In this document: in pieces, positions 34,662 through 44,121 of the stretch | Numbering within the stretch: position 1 is the first letter of the stretch | How the letters are laid out: each line of letters opens with the position of its first letter | Source: Parvularcula maris | GTDB taxonomy: Bacteria > Pseudomonadota > Alphaproteobacteria > Caulobacterales > Parvularculaceae | Length of the DNA: 64,000 nt | Assembly (NCBI RefSeq): GCF_024505085.1 | Contig: NZ_JANIBC010000003.1 | Span: 146,504 to 210,503, forward strand | Direction of reading: 5' to 3' | Made by a program: the position numbers and the translations under genes | The notes under the pieces: model-generated | What the model was told of the DNA's origin: nothing | Databases searched by the model: none | What the model saw: only the letters and a program-made list of their open reading frames with translations

Positions 34662-37600
34662 TTAGTTGTTGGTCTCGTCGAAGAACGACCAGCCGACGAA
34701 CCAGTTGTCGCTGTCGTCCTCGACCGCGCCGATATAGTCGACATCGTCAAGGAACTCGGCGATCGTGGCCGCCTGAGCCTCCGCATCGGCGGTGGTGGCG
34801 AAGACGCCGGACGCCGTGAAGAAGGTGTCGAGCGCCGCTTCGGTGACCGGGGTGACGGCTACGGCGTCGACCTCGCTGGAGACGGAGGTCAGCGCTAGGC
34901 CGGTATTGGTGTCGACACCGAGGCCGGTGAAGCTGCCGGACGCGATGGTGTTGTTGGCGCCGCCGGTGAAGATGTCGATATCCGTTCCGCCCGAGGTCTC
35001 GGCCACCGAGCCGCCGAAGTCGGCAACGAAGATCGAGTTGAGCAGAGGCTGACGACCCGACGCTGCTTCTTGGTCGAAGTCGGTCGCATCGTCCCGCACA
35101 CCGGTGATGACGGAGTTGGCGACGAGGCCGTCGGTACCCGCTCGCAGGGTGATGCCGTCATCATGACCGTTGCCGGCACCGTTGGGGTTGATGGCGGTGA
35201 CGTTGACGACCACCGGCACGGAGGTCGGGGTCACGTCCTGGGCGCCGGAGCCGCTATTGTTGTCGCCTTCGATGACGTTGTCGTTCGAGCCGGGCTCGTC
35301 GGTGCTGTCACCGGAGACGATGAGCGCGTACTGCAGCGCGCCGCTCCAGCCGCCGACCCAGTCGATGGAGTCGTCACCGGCATTGACGATGATGACGTGC
35401 GAGGCGTTCACCGTGCCGCCGAAGAACTCGATGCCGTCATCAGCGTTGTCGACGACCTCGATGAAGTCGAGCTCAGTTCCGCGGCCGACACCTTGAAGGG
35501 CGATGCCGTTGAGCTGGTTGTCCTCGGTGAAGGAGAAGCCGGCGTTGCGGATCTGGAGGTAGTTGACGACGCCCGAGTCGTCTTCGGGGTCGTTGCCGCC
35601 GTAGAGGCCCGAACCGCCTTCACCCTCGGCCTGGCAGGCAGCGGTGCCGCCGGTCTGGCCTGGGCAGAGGTTGATCGGCGCCTGGCCGTTGATGGCGAGG
35701 CCGCCCCAGCGGTCGGCTGCGACCTCGACCGGGGTCTGGCCGAGAACGTCGCGCAGGTTGGTCATGATGACCGGCGAGGTGGCGAGGCCGTTGACCTCGA
35801 TGCGGTTGCCGCGGCGAACCACCAGGGTGTCGACCGCTGCGTCGTCGCTAGCAGCGAAGAGGGTGACGCCAGGAGCGATGGTCAGGGTGACGGCATCGTC
35901 GTCCGTATCGGCAAGGCCATCGGCGCCGTTATCGGTGCCGACGAAGACCGTGCCGTCGATCTCGTAGAGGATGCCGGGGGTTAGCGAGACGTCCGAGGTG
36001 AGCGTACCGGAGAGGGTGCAGACCTGAACGTCGCCGATCTGGGCTGCACGGGAAGCGTTCTCCTCGGTGCCTTCGGGGCACTCTTCCTCGGGGAAGTTGG
36101 CGCCTAGGGTCCAGTTGGCGAGCCAGCTCGTGGCGACCGAGGTCTCAGTGTCGGGGTCGAAGGCGCCGATATAGTCGACCTCTTCGATGAAGGAGATCGC
36201 ATCGCCCGACAGGTCGGTCTCGTCGAACGCAGCCGGACCGGTGAAGGCGGAGTCGAGGAAGTCGAAGAAGGTATCGCTGGAGGCAATACCGCCGTTGAAG
36301 AGCGAGTTCAGCTCGAGACCGGCATTGGCGATGTTGCCGGCTTGGCCGGTGAAGATGTCGATGTCGGTGGACCCGGAGGTCTCGGCAACGCTTCCGCCGA
36401 AATCGGCTGCGAAGACCGAGCGCAGCAGCGGCTGGCGGCCTTCGGTGCTCTCCTGGTCGAAGTCGGTCGCGTCGTCGTCGATACCGGCGATGATGGCGTT
36501 GGCGACGATGCCGCCCGTGCCCGCGCGGAGGGTGATGCCGTCATCGGTGCCGACATCGGGTCCTGCGGCGTTGCCGAGGGCGGTCAGGTTGGTGACGATC
36601 GGGCTCGAGGTCGGGGCCACGTCCTGGGCGTCGGCGCCGCTGTTGTTGTCGCCTTCGATCAGGTTGTCGTTGCCGGACGGGCCGCCGACGATGGCGGCGT
36701 ATTGCAGCGCGCCGTTCCAGCCGCCGACCCAGTCGATCGAGTCGTCCTGGGCGTCGGTGATCAGAACGAAGGAGGCGTTCACCGTGCCGCCGAAGAACTC
36801 GATGCCGTCATCGGCGTTGTTATGGACCTGGACGAACTCGACGATCGTGCCGTTGCCGACACCTTGAAGGGCGATGCCGTTGAGCTGGTTGTCCTCGGTG
36901 AAGGAGAAGCCCGCATACTGGACGCGGACGAAGCGGATGATGCCCGAGTTGTCGCTGGAATCGGCGCCGCCATAGAGGCCGGAGCCGCCTTCGCCTTCCG
37001 CGACGCAAGCCGCGGTGCCGCCGGTCTGGCCGGGGCAGAGGTTGATCGGCGCGGTGCCGTTCACGACCAGGCCGCCCCAGCGGTCGTTGGCCACGGTGAC
37101 GTTCGCCTCGGTGCCGACGAGACCGTCATTGACGGCCTCGAACGCGGTGAGGTCGTTGCCCACCTGATCGGCGTCGAGGATGTCGCCCAGGGTCGTCATG
37201 ACGATGGGCGCGGTCTCGGTGCCGTTGGCGATGATGTCGGAGCCGGGCGAGACGATGAGGGTGTCGACCTGGGCGTCGCCGGTCAGGGCGACCATGATCG
37301 TGCCGGGCTGGAGGGTCAGCGATGCGCCGGTCTCGACCGTTCCGCTGCCGTCGATGTCGTTGCCGCTGCCCAGCGGGTTCTCACCGACGAAAACCGAACC
37401 TTCGAAGAAGACCACGCCGCTGAGAACGTTGCTGGTTCCGGTGATGACCGTGGTGCCGGTATCGCTGTCGAGGCCCGCCGTGGCGAGGAAGCAGCCGGTG
37501 AGCTCGATGCCGCCCTCGGTGATCGTGCGCTGGGTCGTGCCGGTCGGGCAGGAGCCGTCGACGAAGTTGAGGACACCGTCGGCAGCGGGGGCCGGGGGAG

Positions 37601-37742
37601 TGGGCGGCGCCGGGTTCACAACCACGTCGATGTCGAGAACATCACCCGGACTGGCCACTTCCGAGCTGCCATCGCAGGCAGCGAGAACCAGGCCGGCAAC
37701 GCCAAGCATAAGACTGGAACGGACAGTGTACGACGGTTTCAT
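34662..37742 (-). CDS. Large beta-helix-like lipoprotein with internal duplication
   Basis: 1026 aa. Lipobox LAAC (Cys23), then a Pro-rich linker. The mature part is two tandem copies of one ~470-residue unit. The first starts near residue 65 (CPTGTTQRTI) and the second near 553 (CPEGTEENAS). Shared blocks include RWGGL, APINLCPGQTGGTAAC, AEGEGGSGLYGG, AGFSFTEDNQLNGIALQGVG, NADDGIEFFGGTVNAS, DDSIDWVGGW, HDDGITLRAGT-like and EVDYIGA. The repeated short turns suggest a right-handed parallel beta-helix. Asp-rich loops could bind calcium. Function unknown. Such lipoproteins often accompany TonB receptors. It diverges from the T2SS operon across a Pho-box-like site and may be secreted by that T2SS (inference). 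Confidence 0.85.
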   Translation of the reverse strand: MKPSYTVRSSLMLGVAGLVLAACDGSSEVASPGDVLDIDVVVNPAPPTPPAPAADGVLNFVDGSCPTGTTQRTITEGGIELTGCFLATAGLDSDTGTTVITGTSNVLSGVVFFEGSVFVGENPLGSGNDIDGSGTVETGASLTLQPGTIMVALTGDAQVDTLIVSPGSDIIANGTETAPIVMTTLGDILDADQVGNDLTAFEAVNDGLVGTEANVTVANDRWGGLVVNGTAPINLCPGQTGGTAACVAEGEGGSGLYGGADSSDNSGIIRFVRVQYAGFSFTEDNQLNGIALQGVGNGTIVEFVQVHNNADDGIEFFGGTVNASFVLITDAQDDSIDWVGGWNGALQYAAIVGGPSGNDNLIEGDNNSGADAQDVAPTSSPIVTNLTALGNAAGPDVGTDDGITLRAGTGGIVANAIIAGIDDDATDFDQESTEGRQPLLRSVFAADFGGSVAETSGSTDIDIFTGQAGNIANAGLELNSLFNGGIASSDTFFDFLDSAFTGPAAFDETDLSGDAISFIEEVDYIGAFDPDTETSVATSWLANWTLGANFPEEECPEGTEENASRAAQIGDVQVCTLSGTLTSDVSLTPGILYEIDGTVFVGTDNGADGLADTDDDAVTLTIAPGVTLFAASDDAAVDTLVVRRGNRIEVNGLATSPVIMTNLRDVLGQTPVEVAADRWGGLAINGQAPINLCPGQTGGTAACQAEGEGGSGLYGGNDPEDDSGVVNYLQIRNAGFSFTEDNQLNGIALQGVGRGTELDFIEVVDNADDGIEFFGGTVNASHVIIVNAGDDSIDWVGGWSGALQYALIVSGDSTDEPGSNDNVIEGDNNSGSGAQDVTPTSVPVVVNVTAINPNGAGNGHDDGITLRAGTDGLVANSVITGVRDDATDFDQEAASGRQPLLNSIFVADFGGSVAETSGGTDIDIFTGGANNTIASGSFTGLGVDTNTGLALTSVSSEVDAVAVTPVTEAALDTFFTASGVFATTADAEAQAATIAEFLDDVDYIGAVEDDSDNWFVGWSFFDETNN

Positions 37743-37815
37743 CTGATATGGCCCCCAAAGGCTGCATGAGTTAACGACGCGTCAGGTGCGCTGGGAGCCC
37801 CACTAGTTTTCTTTG

Positions 37816-37833
37816 GTGACAGGCTAATGACAC
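37816..37833 (-). promoter_or_regulatory. Pho-box-like PhoB binding site
   Basis: Read on the minus strand: GTGTCAT-TAGC-CTGTCAC, two 7-bp direct repeats 11 bp apart. It closely matches the PhoB half-site pattern CTGTCAT-N4-CTGTCAY. It lies 74 bp upstream of the lipoprotein ATG and ~200 bp upstream of gspC, so it could serve the lipoprotein/receptor operon and perhaps the T2SS. The rest of 37743-37960 shows no other clear motif. Confidence 0.6.
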
Positions 37834-37962
37834 TTTCTTGGCACGCGGATGAACCTCTTGGATTCCAACGTTCACGCGCTGCTATTTGACGAAACTGCCA
37901 CCTGTCGGCATTGAAAACTCTATCGTTAGAGGTTTGGTGTAGTGTAACGCCCTAAAGGGAAC

Positions 37963-38027
37963 TCTCCCCCGCGGGGCGGGGAAGGGCGCAGCGCGTCGCG
38001 CAGGGCGGCGCCGGCAGGCTAAGGGGC
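37963..38027. repeat. Truncated family B repeat abutting gspC (copy B5)
   Basis: CTCCCCC-GCGGGGCGGGG-like arm followed by GGCGCCGGCAGGCTAAGGGG. The last block matches the right end of B1, B2 and B4 (CTGCCGGNAGGCTGAGGGGG). The AAGGGGCG at its end is positioned six bases before the TTG start of gspC. Confidence 0.65.
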
Positions 38028-38032
38028 GTCGC

Positions 38033-38842
38033 TTGACGGGACGTGATGACAGGCAGGCGAAGAAGCGCGGCATGGCGCCGCTGATCGCTGCTGCCTGCGC
38101 GGTCGTTCTTCTGGCGCTCGCGGCAGCCGATGTTGTCCTGGCCGTGATCTCTCCGGTGACGGCGGAAGCGCCGAGCCGCACGGCGAGGGCCGAGGGGCGG
38201 CAGATGGAGGTAGACCTCTCGGTCCTCTCCCGCGTGAACCCCTTCGAAGGGGCGCCCGAGGTGAGCGAGGGTCCTGTAACGGCATCGCTTCCAGTCACGA
38301 CGCTGCAGCTCAAGCTCAAATCGGCCTACCGTGTGAGCGAGGGGGTCTCCTCCGCCCTCATCGAGACGCCGAACGGGCGCCAGCAGCGCTTCCGCGAGGG
38401 CGATCAGATCATCAGGGGTGTCGAGTTGGACGAGGTGCGAGGCCGGGCCGTGGTCATCTCGCGCAGCGGTCGGCGGGAGATCCTGCCCCTCGAAAGCTTC
38501 CCCATCGCGCCCGAGGAGATGCAGATCGGCGGCGAGGCGGCACCCATCGGCGGCACCATCGAAGTCCCCGCCGAAGAGGAGGTTCAGCGGGTCGCCGAGG
38601 CTGCGGCCTCCGGTGAGAACCTTCAGACCCTCGCCGGGCCGCTCTTCCCGCTTCTCGCCCAGCAGGGGGCGGAGCCCGGAGACGTGCCCGTCGCCCTCAA
38701 CGGCCGCCCCATCGAGGACGGCGAGGGATGGGACACCATCGCAGCGGCAGCCCAGCGCGAGGGCCGCGTGACCCTCACTGTGCTGCGCGGCGGCGAGCGC
38801 CGGGACATCGTCATCACCGTGCCGAGCGGCATCACCCTTTGA
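38033..38842 (+). CDS. gspC: Type II secretion protein GspC
   Basis: 269 aa bitopic inner-membrane protein linking the assembly platform to the secretin. A membrane segment at about residues 15-40 (APLIAAACAVVLLALAAADV) is followed by the HR domain (LKLKSAYRVSEGVSSALIE, RFREGDQIIRGVELDEV). A C-terminal PDZ-like domain contains EPGDVPVALNGRPIEDGEGW. The start is a TTG at 38033 with AAGGGG upstream, provided by a truncated family B repeat. An ATG at 38072 would remove the cytoplasmic positive stretch. First gene of the operon. Confidence 0.88.
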   Translation: MTGRDDRQAKKRGMAPLIAAACAVVLLALAAADVVLAVISPVTAEAPSRTARAEGRQMEVDLSVLSRVNPFEGAPEVSEGPVTASLPVTTLQLKLKSAYRVSEGVSSALIETPNGRQQRFREGDQIIRGVELDEVRGRAVVISRSGRREILPLESFPIAPEEMQIGGEAAPIGGTIEVPAEEEVQRVAEAAASGENLQTLAGPLFPLLAQQGAEPGDVPVALNGRPIEDGEGWDTIAAAAQREGRVTLTVLRGGERRDIVITVPSGITL

Positions 38843-38849
38843 GGAACCT

Positions 38850-40928
38850 ATGCGTCATCATTTTTTAGGCCTCCTGGCTTCGGTCTCTCTCCTTGCGGGC
38901 GCGCAGGCGTCCGCCCAGGGCGGCGCGACGATGAACTACGAGGACGCCGATCTGAAGGTGGTCGCGGGCGAGATCGCGGACCGGACCGGCTACTCCTTCA
39001 TCCTCGACCCGCGCCTGTCGGGCCGTGTCAACATCGTCAGCCCGCCGAACGTCATGCTCACGCCGGAAGAGGTGTTCGAGGTCTTCCTCGCCACGCTTCA
39101 GGTCAACAACTTCACCGCCGTTCCGACCGGCGACCGGTCCTACAAGATCGTCCCGATCGAGCAAGGCGCCCGTGACGGCGGGCCGGTGGGCGGATCGAGC
39201 GTAGGCGGACGGACGGTCACCCGGATCTTCCCCCTCGCCAATATCGACGCCGCCAACGCAGCGGCGCAGCTCAGGGGGCTCGTGGGTCCGCAAGGCCTGA
39301 TCCTGGCCGTGCGCGAGAGCAACTCCCTCATCGTGGTGGACAACGGACGCAATGTGGACCGCGTACGGCAGGTGCTGGAGGATATCGACCTCGACGACAC
39401 GGTGGTGCGGACGGTGAGCCTCGAGAACGGCGATGCGACCCAGGTGGCCGAAGCGCTGCGGGAGATCCTCAACCAGCCGACGGGTGACCGCCAGCTCGGC
39501 GGCAGCGTACAGATCATCCCCTCGATCGGCACCAACCAGATCATCCTGCGCGGCTCGCCGCAGCAGGTTTCGCGGGCCGTGCCGATCATCGCACAGCTCG
39601 ACAATTCAGGCGGCATCAGGGGCAATTTCGACGCTATCTATCTCGACCATGCCGATGGCGAGGAACTGGTGCCGATCATCAGCGAGCTGATCGGCGGCTC
39701 GTCCGCCTCCGGCGGAGGGGCGGCTCAGGCTGGCGGCGGGGGAGGAACGACCTCGGTCTCGGCCAACGGCATCGTGGTCACCTTCCACCAGCCCACCAAC
39801 GCGATCCTCGTCAACGCGCCGCCCGAAGCCCAGCGCACGATCCGCCAGCTCGTCGCTCAGCTCGATATCCGCCGGCCCCAGGTGCTGATCGAGGCCATCG
39901 TGGTGGAGATCGCCAACAACACCGCAAGAGAGCTGGGCGTGCAGTACCTCTCCGGCGGGGACGGCCTGCCGGTGACCGCGGCGAGCTTCACCGATACCCA
40001 GCCGAACCTCGTCTCGGCGGCGGGCGCTGCCTTCTTCCTCACCGAAGATCTCAGTGCACCGACCCAGATCATTCCCGGCGACGGCACCAACCCGGACATC
40101 GTCGTCAACCCCGATCCGGTCGATCCCAACGTCCTCGCTCTTTCCGGCCAGCTCGTTCAGGCGGCCGTCGGCGACCTTCTGAGCTTCAACGGCTTTCTCG
40201 CAGGGTTTGGCGAGACGACCGACGATGGCGGCGTCTACGGCGTCCTGCTCTCGGCGCTGCAGTCGGACAGCCGCTCCAACGTGCTCTCCACCCCCTTCAC
40301 CATGGCCCTCGACAACGAGCCCGCGCGGCTTCAGGTGGGCCAGGAGATCCCCGTGGTCACCGGCGAAGCGGTCGGTACGGACTTCCAGGGCGGCTTCCGC
40401 AACATCGAGCGCCAGGATGTCGGCACCATCCTGGAGGTCACCCCGCAGATCAATGACGGCGACGCGGTCACCCTGGAGATCAAGCTGGAGGTCAGCTCGC
40501 TGACGGCCTTCACAGCGGATTCGGACAGCCCGATCCTGCAGAAATCCGTCAGTGAGCAGAAGCTGACCGCCGATAACGGTCAGATGATTGTCATTGGCGG
40601 CCTCGTGGACAACGACCAGCGCAGCGTCGAGACCAAGGTGCCGCTGCTCGGCGACATTCCGATCTTGGGCAACCTCTTTAAAGGCCAGACCCGCTCGGAG
40701 GAGGAGACCACGCTGATGGTCTTCATCAAGCCCACCATCGTGCGCGACGCGGCGACGGCCCAGGCGGTTACCGCGAAGAAATACGATTTCGCACGCCAGC
40801 GCCAGCTTCGCGCCGAGCGGCGTGAGCGCGGCCCGGCGAGGATCGACCGGGTTCAAGAGGAGCTCTTGGGTGTCTATCTGGAGGGGCAGGAACCCATTCA
40901 GCCCGACGAAGAGACCCTGAGCCCGTGA
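38850..40928 (+). CDS. gspD: Type II secretion secretin GspD
   Basis: 692 aa outer-membrane secretin. Signal peptide MRHHFLGLLASVSLLAGAQASA, N0 domain (YEDADLKVVAGEIADRTGYS), repeated N1-N3 domains (RIFPLANIDAANAAAQLRGL, VRTVSLENGDATQVAEALRE, IYLDHADGEELVPIISELIGG), a Gly/Ser insert, then the secretin core (VLIEAIVVEIANN, VPLLGDIPILGNLFKG, EEETTLMVFIKPTIVRD). The stop overlaps the GTG of gspE. Confidence 0.96.
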   Translation: MRHHFLGLLASVSLLAGAQASAQGGATMNYEDADLKVVAGEIADRTGYSFILDPRLSGRVNIVSPPNVMLTPEEVFEVFLATLQVNNFTAVPTGDRSYKIVPIEQGARDGGPVGGSSVGGRTVTRIFPLANIDAANAAAQLRGLVGPQGLILAVRESNSLIVVDNGRNVDRVRQVLEDIDLDDTVVRTVSLENGDATQVAEALREILNQPTGDRQLGGSVQIIPSIGTNQIILRGSPQQVSRAVPIIAQLDNSGGIRGNFDAIYLDHADGEELVPIISELIGGSSASGGGAAQAGGGGGTTSVSANGIVVTFHQPTNAILVNAPPEAQRTIRQLVAQLDIRRPQVLIEAIVVEIANNTARELGVQYLSGGDGLPVTAASFTDTQPNLVSAAGAAFFLTEDLSAPTQIIPGDGTNPDIVVNPDPVDPNVLALSGQLVQAAVGDLLSFNGFLAGFGETTDDGGVYGVLLSALQSDSRSNVLSTPFTMALDNEPARLQVGQEIPVVTGEAVGTDFQGGFRNIERQDVGTILEVTPQINDGDAVTLEIKLEVSSLTAFTADSDSPILQKSVSEQKLTADNGQMIVIGGLVDNDQRSVETKVPLLGDIPILGNLFKGQTRSEEETTLMVFIKPTIVRDAATAQAVTAKKYDFARQRQLRAERRERGPARIDRVQEELLGVYLEGQEPIQPDEETLSP

Positions 40929-42445
40929 GCGAGACCGCAAGCCCCGATACCAGCGTCCCCGAGGCGCCGCGCTTCGCCTACGCCTTTGCCAAGGAGCGGC
41001 GGCTGATCCTTCTCGACGCGGAAGGCGAGGAGGCGGTGGTGGGCCGCTGCGACAGCGGCGAGGGTATCCCCGTCACCGCGCTGATCGAGGCGAGGCGGGC
41101 GGCCGGCAAGCCGGTCCGCTTCGAGACCCTGGAGCAGAAGGTCTTCGAGCGCCGCCTCTCGGAGATCTACTCGGTGGAGGGCCTGTCGGCGGCGACCTTC
41201 GAGGAGGGGGAGGGGCACGAAGACCTCTCCTCGCTCGCCGAGGGGCTGCCCGAGACCGCCGACCTTCTCGATACGGAGGATGACGCTCCGGTCATCCGCC
41301 TCATCAACGCGCTGGTGGCTGAGGCCATCAAGACCCGCGCTTCCGATATCCATGTCGAGCCCTACGAAACGGCGCTATCCATCCGCCTGCGTATCGACGG
41401 GGTGCTGCGCGAGGTGCTGAGCCTGCCCGCCCGCCTGACGCCGGTGCTCATCAGCCGGGTCAAGGTCATGGCTAGGCTCGACATCGCCGAGAAGCGCGTG
41501 CCCCAGGACGGGCGCATCAGCCTCGCCATGGGCGGAAGGCTCGTCGATGTTCGTGTTTCGACTCTGCCCTCCCGCTTCGGCGAGCGCATCGTCATGCGGC
41601 TTCTCGACAAGGAGCAGGCGCAGCTCGATCTCGACGCCCTCGGTATGCCGACAGCGATCCGGGCGAAGTTCGAAAAGGTGCTCCGTAAACCGAACGGCGT
41701 GATCCTCGTCACCGGCCCCACGGGCTCCGGTAAGACGACGACGCTCTATGCGGCGCTGACCCTGCTGAACGATCCCGGTGTCAACATCCTCACCGTCGAG
41801 GACCCGGTGGAGTACGCCCTGGAAGGCATCGGCCAGACCCAGGTGAACAACAAGGTGGGCATGAGCTTCGCGGCGGGCCTGCGCGCGATTCTTCGTCAGG
41901 ACCCGGACATCGTCATGGTGGGCGAGATCCGCGACGTGGAGACGGCGCAGATCGCGGTCCAAGCCTCGCTGACGGGGCACCTTGTGCTCTCTACCATTCA
42001 CACCAACTCGGCCATCGGCGCGGTGACGCGGCTGAGGGATATGGGGGTCGAACCCTTCCTTCTCTCGCCGACCATCGCAGGCGTCCTGGCCCAGCGCCTC
42101 GTCCGTAGGCTGTGCGAAGCCTGCAAGGAGCCGCACGCCCCGTCCAAGACCGAGCGCGATCTTCTGGGTGTCAGCAAGATGGACGGTCACACCATCTACG
42201 GGCCGAAGGGCTGCCCGGCCTGCAACGGCACCGGCTATGAGGGCCGTGTGGGTCTCTACGAGCTGGTGGTGGTCAGCGACAACCTCCGTAAGCTGATCCA
42301 TGACGATGCAGGCGAGCAGCAACTCCGCGCTGAGGCTTTCCGCGACGCGCCAACCCTTGCCCAGTCGGGCTACGCCCATGTGCTCGAAGGCCGGACCTCC
42401 ATCGAGGAAGTCCTCCGCGTCGTACAGGAGACGGAGGCCACGTGA
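40925..42445 (+). CDS. gspE: Type II secretion ATPase GspE
   Basis: 506 aa cytoplasmic hexameric ATPase. RASDIHVEPYE, Walker A GPTGSGKTTTLY, Asp box LTVEDPVEYALEGIGQTQVN, Walker B ILRQDPDIVMVGEIRD and His box HLVLSTIHTNSA are intact. The zinc motif CEACKEPH...CPACNGTGYEGR is also present. GTG start overlapping gspD (GTGA); the stop overlaps gspF in the same way. Confidence 0.97.
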   Translation: MSETASPDTSVPEAPRFAYAFAKERRLILLDAEGEEAVVGRCDSGEGIPVTALIEARRAAGKPVRFETLEQKVFERRLSEIYSVEGLSAATFEEGEGHEDLSSLAEGLPETADLLDTEDDAPVIRLINALVAEAIKTRASDIHVEPYETALSIRLRIDGVLREVLSLPARLTPVLISRVKVMARLDIAEKRVPQDGRISLAMGGRLVDVRVSTLPSRFGERIVMRLLDKEQAQLDLDALGMPTAIRAKFEKVLRKPNGVILVTGPTGSGKTTTLYAALTLLNDPGVNILTVEDPVEYALEGIGQTQVNNKVGMSFAAGLRAILRQDPDIVMVGEIRDVETAQIAVQASLTGHLVLSTIHTNSAIGAVTRLRDMGVEPFLLSPTIAGVLAQRLVRRLCEACKEPHAPSKTERDLLGVSKMDGHTIYGPKGCPACNGTGYEGRVGLYELVVVSDNLRKLIHDDAGEQQLRAEAFRDAPTLAQSGYAHVLEGRTSIEEVLRVVQETEAT

Positions 42446-43659
42446 CCGCGTTCCGCTACGAGGCGATGGACGCTTCGGGCAGGAAGACCCGAGGCACGGT
42501 GGAGGCGGAGACGATCCGCCGTGCACGACGCGACGTCATCGCGCGCGGTCTGACGCCTCTCTTCGTCGGTGAGGAGAAGAAGCGCGCCGCGATCATCGAG
42601 CTTCGCCGCGGTCCCGCACCGCCTAAGAAGTCCGAGGTCATCGCCGCCACCCGGCAGCTCGCCACCCTCATCGAGGCCGCGATGCCCGTGGAGGAGGCCC
42701 TAGCCGCCGTGGCGCAGCAGATGGAGGGCGGGCGCATCGGCGACGTTCTTTCCCAAGTGCGCCAGCGCGTCATCGAAGGGTGGCGCCTATCTAAAGCCCT
42801 CGGCGAGCACCCCAAAGCCTTCAACCCCCTCTATCGCGGCATCGTCGCTTCGGGTGAGACATCGGGCGATCTCGGCGCCGTGCTCTCGCGCCTCGCCGAC
42901 ATGCAGGAGCGCAACCAGCAGATGGCGCAGGCGGCGCAACAGGCACTGATCTACCCGGCCTGCATCTTCCTCGTCGCCATCGGTGTCGTCTGGGCGCTGA
43001 TGACCTTCGTGGTGCCCCGCATGGTCGAGCAGTTCTCTCGGATGCCGGGGATGCAGCTTCCCCTGCCCACCCGCGTCGTCATCGGCACGTCGGACTTCAT
43101 CGGCACGTGGGGATGGCTGGCCCTGCTTATCCTCATCGGCGTCGCGGCCGCGTTTTGGCAGGCCCGTCGCCAGGAGAAGAGCAAGCTTTTCCTCGACCGC
43201 ATCAGCCTCAAGGCGCCGGTGCTGGGCACCCTGTCGCGGGAGCTCGACGCGGCCCGCTTCGCCCGCACCCTGGCCACCTTGTTCGCCGCGGGCGCGCCGC
43301 TCCTCGAAGCGCTGGAGGGTGCACGCAACACGCTGACCAACAGTTTCATCAAGCGCGAGGTCGGCGGCGCCGTCACCGCCGTGCGCGAGGGGGCGAGCCT
43401 CGCCGTCGCCATCAAGCGGGCCGCCGTCTTCCCACCCATCATGGCCTCGATGATTGCCGCCGGGGAGCGCTCCGGCAAGCTGCCGGACATGCTCTCCCGC
43501 ACGGCCGCTCAGATGGAGGGGAGCTTCCAGACCGCCACCACGACGGCGCTGAGACTCCTCGAACCCGCGGTGATCGTGCTTCTAGGCTTGATCGTCATGC
43601 TCATTGTCCTATCGATCATGCTACCCATTCTGCAGATCAACAACATGGCGCTGGGCTAG
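42442..43659 (+). CDS. gspF: Type II secretion inner-membrane protein GspF
   Basis: 405 aa platform protein with two homologous GspF domains (RQLATLIEAAMPVEEALAAV and ARFARTLATLFAAGAPLLEAL) and three membrane segments (ALIYPACIFLVAIGVVWALM, GWLALLILIGVAAAFW, and the C-terminal VIVLLGLIVMLIVLSIMLPI). GTG start. It anchors GspE and passes force to the pseudopilus. Confidence 0.96.
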   Translation: MTAFRYEAMDASGRKTRGTVEAETIRRARRDVIARGLTPLFVGEEKKRAAIIELRRGPAPPKKSEVIAATRQLATLIEAAMPVEEALAAVAQQMEGGRIGDVLSQVRQRVIEGWRLSKALGEHPKAFNPLYRGIVASGETSGDLGAVLSRLADMQERNQQMAQAAQQALIYPACIFLVAIGVVWALMTFVVPRMVEQFSRMPGMQLPLPTRVVIGTSDFIGTWGWLALLILIGVAAAFWQARRQEKSKLFLDRISLKAPVLGTLSRELDAARFARTLATLFAAGAPLLEALEGARNTLTNSFIKREVGGAVTAVREGASLAVAIKRAAVFPPIMASMIAAGERSGKLPDMLSRTAAQMEGSFQTATTTALRLLEPAVIVLLGLIVMLIVLSIMLPILQINNMALG

Positions 43660-43677
43660 GGCGCCGGGGTAGGAGCG

Positions 43678-44115
43678 ATGATGAAGAACAGACGCGACAA
43701 GCAAAAAGGCCTGACCTTGGTCGAGCTGATGGTGGTGATCGTCATCATCGGGCTGATCTCGGGCATCGTGGTCTTCAACGTGCTGCCCGCCGCCGACAAG
43801 GCGCGGGTCTCGACCGCGAGGACCGACATCAAGCGCATCGAGACGGCGCTGACCCAGTACAAGCTCGACAACCAGAACTTCCCCACCCAGTCCCAGGGGC
43901 TCGAGGCCCTTGTCAGCGCGCCGCGTGACCTGCGCCGTCCAGAGCGCTACCAGACCGGCGGTTACATCCAGAGCCTGCCCGAGGACCCGTGGGGCAACCC
44001 TTACGTCTACCTCTTCCCCGGCGAGTTCGGCGAAGTGGACATCGTCTCCTACGGCGCCGACGGGCGGCCAGGAGGGGAGGGCCTGAATGCCGATATCGGC
44101 TCCTGGCAGGACTGA
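43678..44115 (+). CDS. gspG: Major pseudopilin GspG
   Basis: 145 aa. Prepilin leader MMKNRRDKQKG with cleavage before LTLVELMVVIVIIGLISG (Glu at +5). The globular part has the GspG signature QSQGLEALVSAP, SLPEDPWGNPYVYLFPG and EVDIVSYGADGRPGGEG. Processed by the A24 peptidase at 30482-31318. The family B repeat begins just after its stop. Confidence 0.96.
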   Translation: MMKNRRDKQKGLTLVELMVVIVIIGLISGIVVFNVLPAADKARVSTARTDIKRIETALTQYKLDNQNFPTQSQGLEALVSAPRDLRRPERYQTGGYIQSLPEDPWGNPYVYLFPGEFGEVDIVSYGADGRPGGEGLNADIGSWQD

Positions 44116-44121
44116 GAAAGC

